NCBI GenBank assembly: GCA_965227905.1
Contig: OZ245780.1
Coordinates: 2,914,001 to 2,978,000, forward strand
Source of the DNA: CBDDHT01 sp965227905
Lineage (GTDB): Bacteria; Pseudomonadota; Alphaproteobacteria; Rhizobiales; Methyloligellaceae
Length of the DNA: 64,000 nt
Reading direction: 5' to 3'
Shown piece after piece: positions 62,214-64,000 of this stretch. A program made the position numbers and the translations under genes. A model generated the notes under the pieces. It was not told where the DNA came from. It was given only the letters and a program-made list of their open reading frames with translations, and did no database searches. Within the stretch, counting starts at the first letter, position 1, and each line of letters starts with the position of its first letter.

Positions 62214-62489
62214 GTGAACAAGACTGAGCTGATTTCCCGTGTGGCGGAAAAGGCCGACCTTTCGAAGGAAGCCGCGGCGGAGGCCGTGGACGCGACGTTC
62301 GCTCAGATCACGTCCGCGCTTCAAGGCGGCGACGAAGTCCGTATCGTGGGCTTCGGAAATTTCCAGGTAACCGAGCGCAAAGCCTCGACAGGCCGTAATC
62401 CGCGCACCGGCGACCCCATTCAGATCCCGGCCTCCAAAGTACCGAAGTTCCGGGCAGGAAAAGCCTTGAAAGATGCGGTAAACGCTTGA
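62214..62489 (+). CDS. hupB: DNA-binding protein HU-beta
   Basis: A DNABII histone-like protein of 91 residues. It begins MNKTELISRVAEKADLSKE, carries the signature GFGNFQVTERKASTGRNPRTG with the arm proline, and ends KFRAGKALKDAVNA. HU binds DNA without sequence preference and compacts the nucleoid. Placement after lon is conserved. An intrinsic terminator follows. Confidence 0.97.
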   Translation: MNKTELISRVAEKADLSKEAAAEAVDATFAQITSALQGGDEVRIVGFGNFQVTERKASTGRNPRTGDPIQIPASKVPKFRAGKALKDAVNA

Positions 62490-62522
62490 TCTAAAATTAG
62501 AAATACCGTTTCTTGAGAACTG

Positions 62523-62550
62523 GACCCCGCCTGCGAGGCGGGGTCTTTTC
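62523..62550 (+). terminator. intrinsic terminator after hupB
   Basis: GACCCCGCCT-GCG-AGGCGGGGTC (62523-62545) is a perfect 10-bp stem with a 3-base loop, followed by TTTTC. It is the best intrinsic terminator in the window. Confidence 0.9.
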
Positions 62551-62602
62551 TTGTCTCTGGCGCCTTGAATCATTGGCGGCGGCGGCGTACATCGAACAAG
62601 AA

Positions 62603-62678
62603 GGGCGGTTAGCTCAGCTGGAAGAGCGCCTGGTTTACACCCAGGAGGTCGGCAGTTCGAACCTGTCACCGCCCACCA
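62603..62678 (+). tRNA. tRNA-Val (anticodon TAC)
   Basis: Acceptor arms GGGCGGT and ACCGCCC pair fully, discriminator A and an encoded CCA. The stem CCTGG/CCAGG holds TTTACAC, anticodon TAC. Confidence 0.96.
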
Positions 62679-62801
62679 TCTCCGAATTCATCCTTTTCTT
62701 TCGAACGATCGCCTTATTGTCATCCGGCTCGTGTCGTGAACTGGCTGCGTCGATCGCGCCATGATAGCTTTGCGCGACCCCAATCAATGAGGCGCTTTCC
62801 C

Positions 62802-63260
62802 ATGAACCGATCCGCATATTTGTGCATTGTGAGTGTTGCTCTTTGCGGCTTGTCGAATCCTGTTTTGGCCGGCCCAATGGGAGCGCCGAGGGATATTTCG
62901 ACCATTCATCCACAGACTCTTTCGACCAATATTCAGATTCTTCGTGGTGTTGCGAAAGGTGCAGGTCGTATCGGCAAAGGCGTTGCGAAAGGTGCCGGTG
63001 AAATTGGGAAGGGTGTTGTGAAAGGCGCAGGTCGCGTTGGCAAGGGTGTGGTCAAAGGTGGCGGCAAAGTTGTCGAAGGTGCCAAGGAAGGCCCGGTCGG
63101 CGCCGTCAAAGGCGTCGGGAAAGGAACCTACCAGGTTGGCAAGGGAACCGTTCAGGGCGCTGGTGAGCTCGGTAAAGGCGTTGTCAAAGGTGGCGGTGAA
63201 GTTGGCAAGGGCACGGTGCAGGGCACAGGGTGCGTCGTGACGGCTGGCAAGACATGCTGA
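62802..63260 (+). CDS. secreted protein made of nine 11-residue Gly/Lys/Val repeats
   Basis: A 152-residue protein. A signal peptide (AYLCIVSVALCGLSNPVLAG, cleavage near residue 23) is followed by a short spacer. Residues 49-147 then form nine tandem 11-mers of the pattern G-V-x-K-G-A/G-G-x-V/I-G-K, for example GVAKGAGRIGK and GVVKGGGEVGK. Two cysteines close the chain (TGCVVTAGKTC). The repeats are alternately basic and small/hydrophobic, with GxxxG spacing, which could suit membrane or polymer contact; no function is known to me. ATG 62802 has GAGG about 9 bases upstream; ATG 62787 would add five residues. Confidence 0.7.
   Translation: MNRSAYLCIVSVALCGLSNPVLAGPMGAPRDISTIHPQTLSTNIQILRGVAKGAGRIGKGVAKGAGEIGKGVVKGAGRVGKGVVKGGGKVVEGAKEGPVGAVKGVGKGTYQVGKGTVQGAGELGKGVVKGGGEVGKGTVQGTGCVVTAGKTC
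62946..63242 (+). repeat. 33-bp tandem coding repeats, nine copies
   Basis: The DNA encoding the nine 11-residue units is a diverged tandem repeat of period 33, with shared words such as GGCAAAGG and GTCAAAGG. Divergence between copies is mostly at third positions and in two degenerate units (fifth and ninth), so the array is old rather than recently expanded. Confidence 0.7.
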
Positions 63261-63386
63261 TTGAGCTAGCCACTCGTATTTTTGCGTGTTGATGAGGTGC
63301 CCTGACGATGCGGGATCGTGGTTGCTTGACTTGCCTGATGGGCTAGCCTAAACCACGTCATCTCCGAACCGAAATGGCTTGGGTAC

Positions 63387-63463
63387 GGGGGTGTAGCTCA
63401 GTTGGTTAGAGCGCTGGCCTGTCACGCCAGAGGCCGCGGGTTCGAGTCCCGTCACTCCCGCCA
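63387..63463 (+). tRNA. tRNA-Asp (anticodon GTC)
   Basis: Acceptor arms GGGGGTG and CACTCCC (one G-U pair), discriminator G and an encoded CCA. The stem CTGGC/GCCAG holds CTGTCAC, anticodon GTC. The 248 bases to nuoA hold no supported gene; the antisense frame over this tRNA is spurious. Confidence 0.95.
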
Positions 63464-63711
63464 AATACTCCTTCTCCCACAATAGCACCGTTGGCAGGCG
63501 CCTGTAGGCCGTCAAGTTTCTTGCCTTGAACTAGCAGGTGCGCTAAGCCCGGATGCGTCTTTTGGCTCAATTGGGTAGACCGGAAATGCCCGCTATGATG
63601 GGCATATGAGGCGGACCCTACGCGCTGTATTTCGGTCGAGTTACATCGAGTGCCATCGTCGACCGTTTGCCACCGGTTGAGCACTGTCAACAAGTCGGAT
63701 GACGGGTCGCT

Positions 63712-64000
63712 ATGAATGAGCTGATTCTAAACGCATATCTCCCATTGGCGATTTTCATCGGCGTTGCTCTGTTCATCGGCGGTGCCCTGATCATTGCGCC
63801 ATTCATCGTCGCCATATCCAACCCGGATCCTGAAAAAGTGTCGGCATATGAATGTGGCTTTAAGGCTTTCGATGACGCGCGTATGCAGTTCGACGTGCGC
63901 TTCTATCTCGTGGCGATTCTGTTCATCATTTTCGATCTTGAAGCAGCATTCCTTTTTCCCTGGGCAATCAGTTTCCGTGAAGTCGGCGATCTCGGCTTCT
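63712..64000 (+). CDS. nuoA: NADH-quinone oxidoreductase subunit A, 3' end cut off by the window
   Basis: A small membrane subunit of complex I and usual first gene of the nuo operon. The visible 96 residues include TM1 (YLPLAIFIGVALFIGGALI), the conserved loop KVSAYECGFKAFDDAR, with the Cys of the quinone-site loop, MQFDVRFYLVAILFIIFDLE and the start of the last segment. About 25 residues are missing. The ATG at 63712 (MNELILNAYLP) fits the family start. Confidence 0.95.
   Translation, partial: MNELILNAYLPLAIFIGVALFIGGALIIAPFIVAISNPDPEKVSAYECGFKAFDDARMQFDVRFYLVAILFIIFDLEAAFLFPWAISFREVGDLGF

Noticed and set aside
62946..63242. CRISPR-like periodicity at 62.9-63.2 kb
   Set aside because: The 33-bp period is coding, has no unique spacers, and each unit encodes an 11-residue protein repeat.

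Overview
The window (about 57% G+C by eye) is chromosomal DNA of an alphaproteobacterium, probably of the Hyphomicrobiales or a nearby order. The lineage call rests on gene orders known from that class: fabH-ihfA-merR-tRNA-Pro; alaC-hom-glpX-recJ; rplM-rpsI-(NeuD-like)-argC; trigger factor-clpP-clpX-lon-hupB-tRNA-nuoA. It also rests on families typical of the class: DUF2842, a double cold-shock-domain protein followed by DUF192, an NDUFS4-like complex I subunit, class I PhaC and a heme A synthase. Genus and species cannot be read from the sequence.

Layout. 1-2.2 kb: end of fabH, ihfA, a MerR regulator and tRNA-Pro(GGG). 2.2-2.9 kb: an intergenic stretch with a large inverted repeat and a decayed IS630-type transposase tail, then a small secreted protein. 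3.0-7.3 kb: RND efflux pump with its membrane-fusion protein. 7.4-17.7 kb: exopolysaccharide locus with a CelD-like acetyltransferase, Wzy-type polymerase, polyprenyl-phosphate sugar transferase, GT4 glycosyltransferase and OPX lipoprotein on the minus strand, and a Wzc-like co-polymerase and a CE4 deacetylase on the plus strand. 17.7-26 kb: DUF2842, ctaA, sulfhydrylase, CoA-binding protein, enoyl-CoA hydratase-like protein, thioesterase, L13/S9, an acyltransferase and argC. 26-30 kb: a Tat-exported amidohydrolase, a striking double hairpin and PHA synthase. 30-37 kb: alaC-hom-glpX, a glutamate-receptor-like channel protein, recJ and tRNA-Glu. 37.5-41 kb: glyoxalase, sirtuin, cold-shock protein, DUF192, tRNA-Pro(TGG), NDUFS4-like protein and tRNA-Arg(TCT). 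41-42.5 kb: an A+T-richer accessory stretch with only small ORFs and an FNR-type box. 42.5-50.3 kb: epoxide hydrolase, bactofilin, cystathionine beta-lyase, orphan amino-acid binding protein and a cysK-alaX-sseA-GNAT operon. 50.5-55 kb: a secreted caspase/Sel1/peptidoglycan-binding protein, a multicopper oxidase with its cytochrome, and a 45-aa membrane protein. 55-64 kb: tRNA-Leu, tig-clpP-clpX-lon-hupB, tRNA-Val, an 11-residue-repeat secreted protein, tRNA-Asp and the start of nuoA.

Most of the window is housekeeping. The items most worth following are: the receptor-channel protein with a non-potassium pore motif (about 34.0-35.1 kb); the caspase-Sel1 protein (50.5 kb); the Wzc-like protein without a recognisable Walker A (14.3 kb); the secreted protein made of nine 11-residue repeats (62.8 kb); the paired long hairpins next to phaC (27.8 kb); and the tRNA-Arg-linked accessory stretch with its FNR-type box and structured leader (41-42.5 kb). 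No CRISPR array, complete mobile element or recognisable known defence system was seen.
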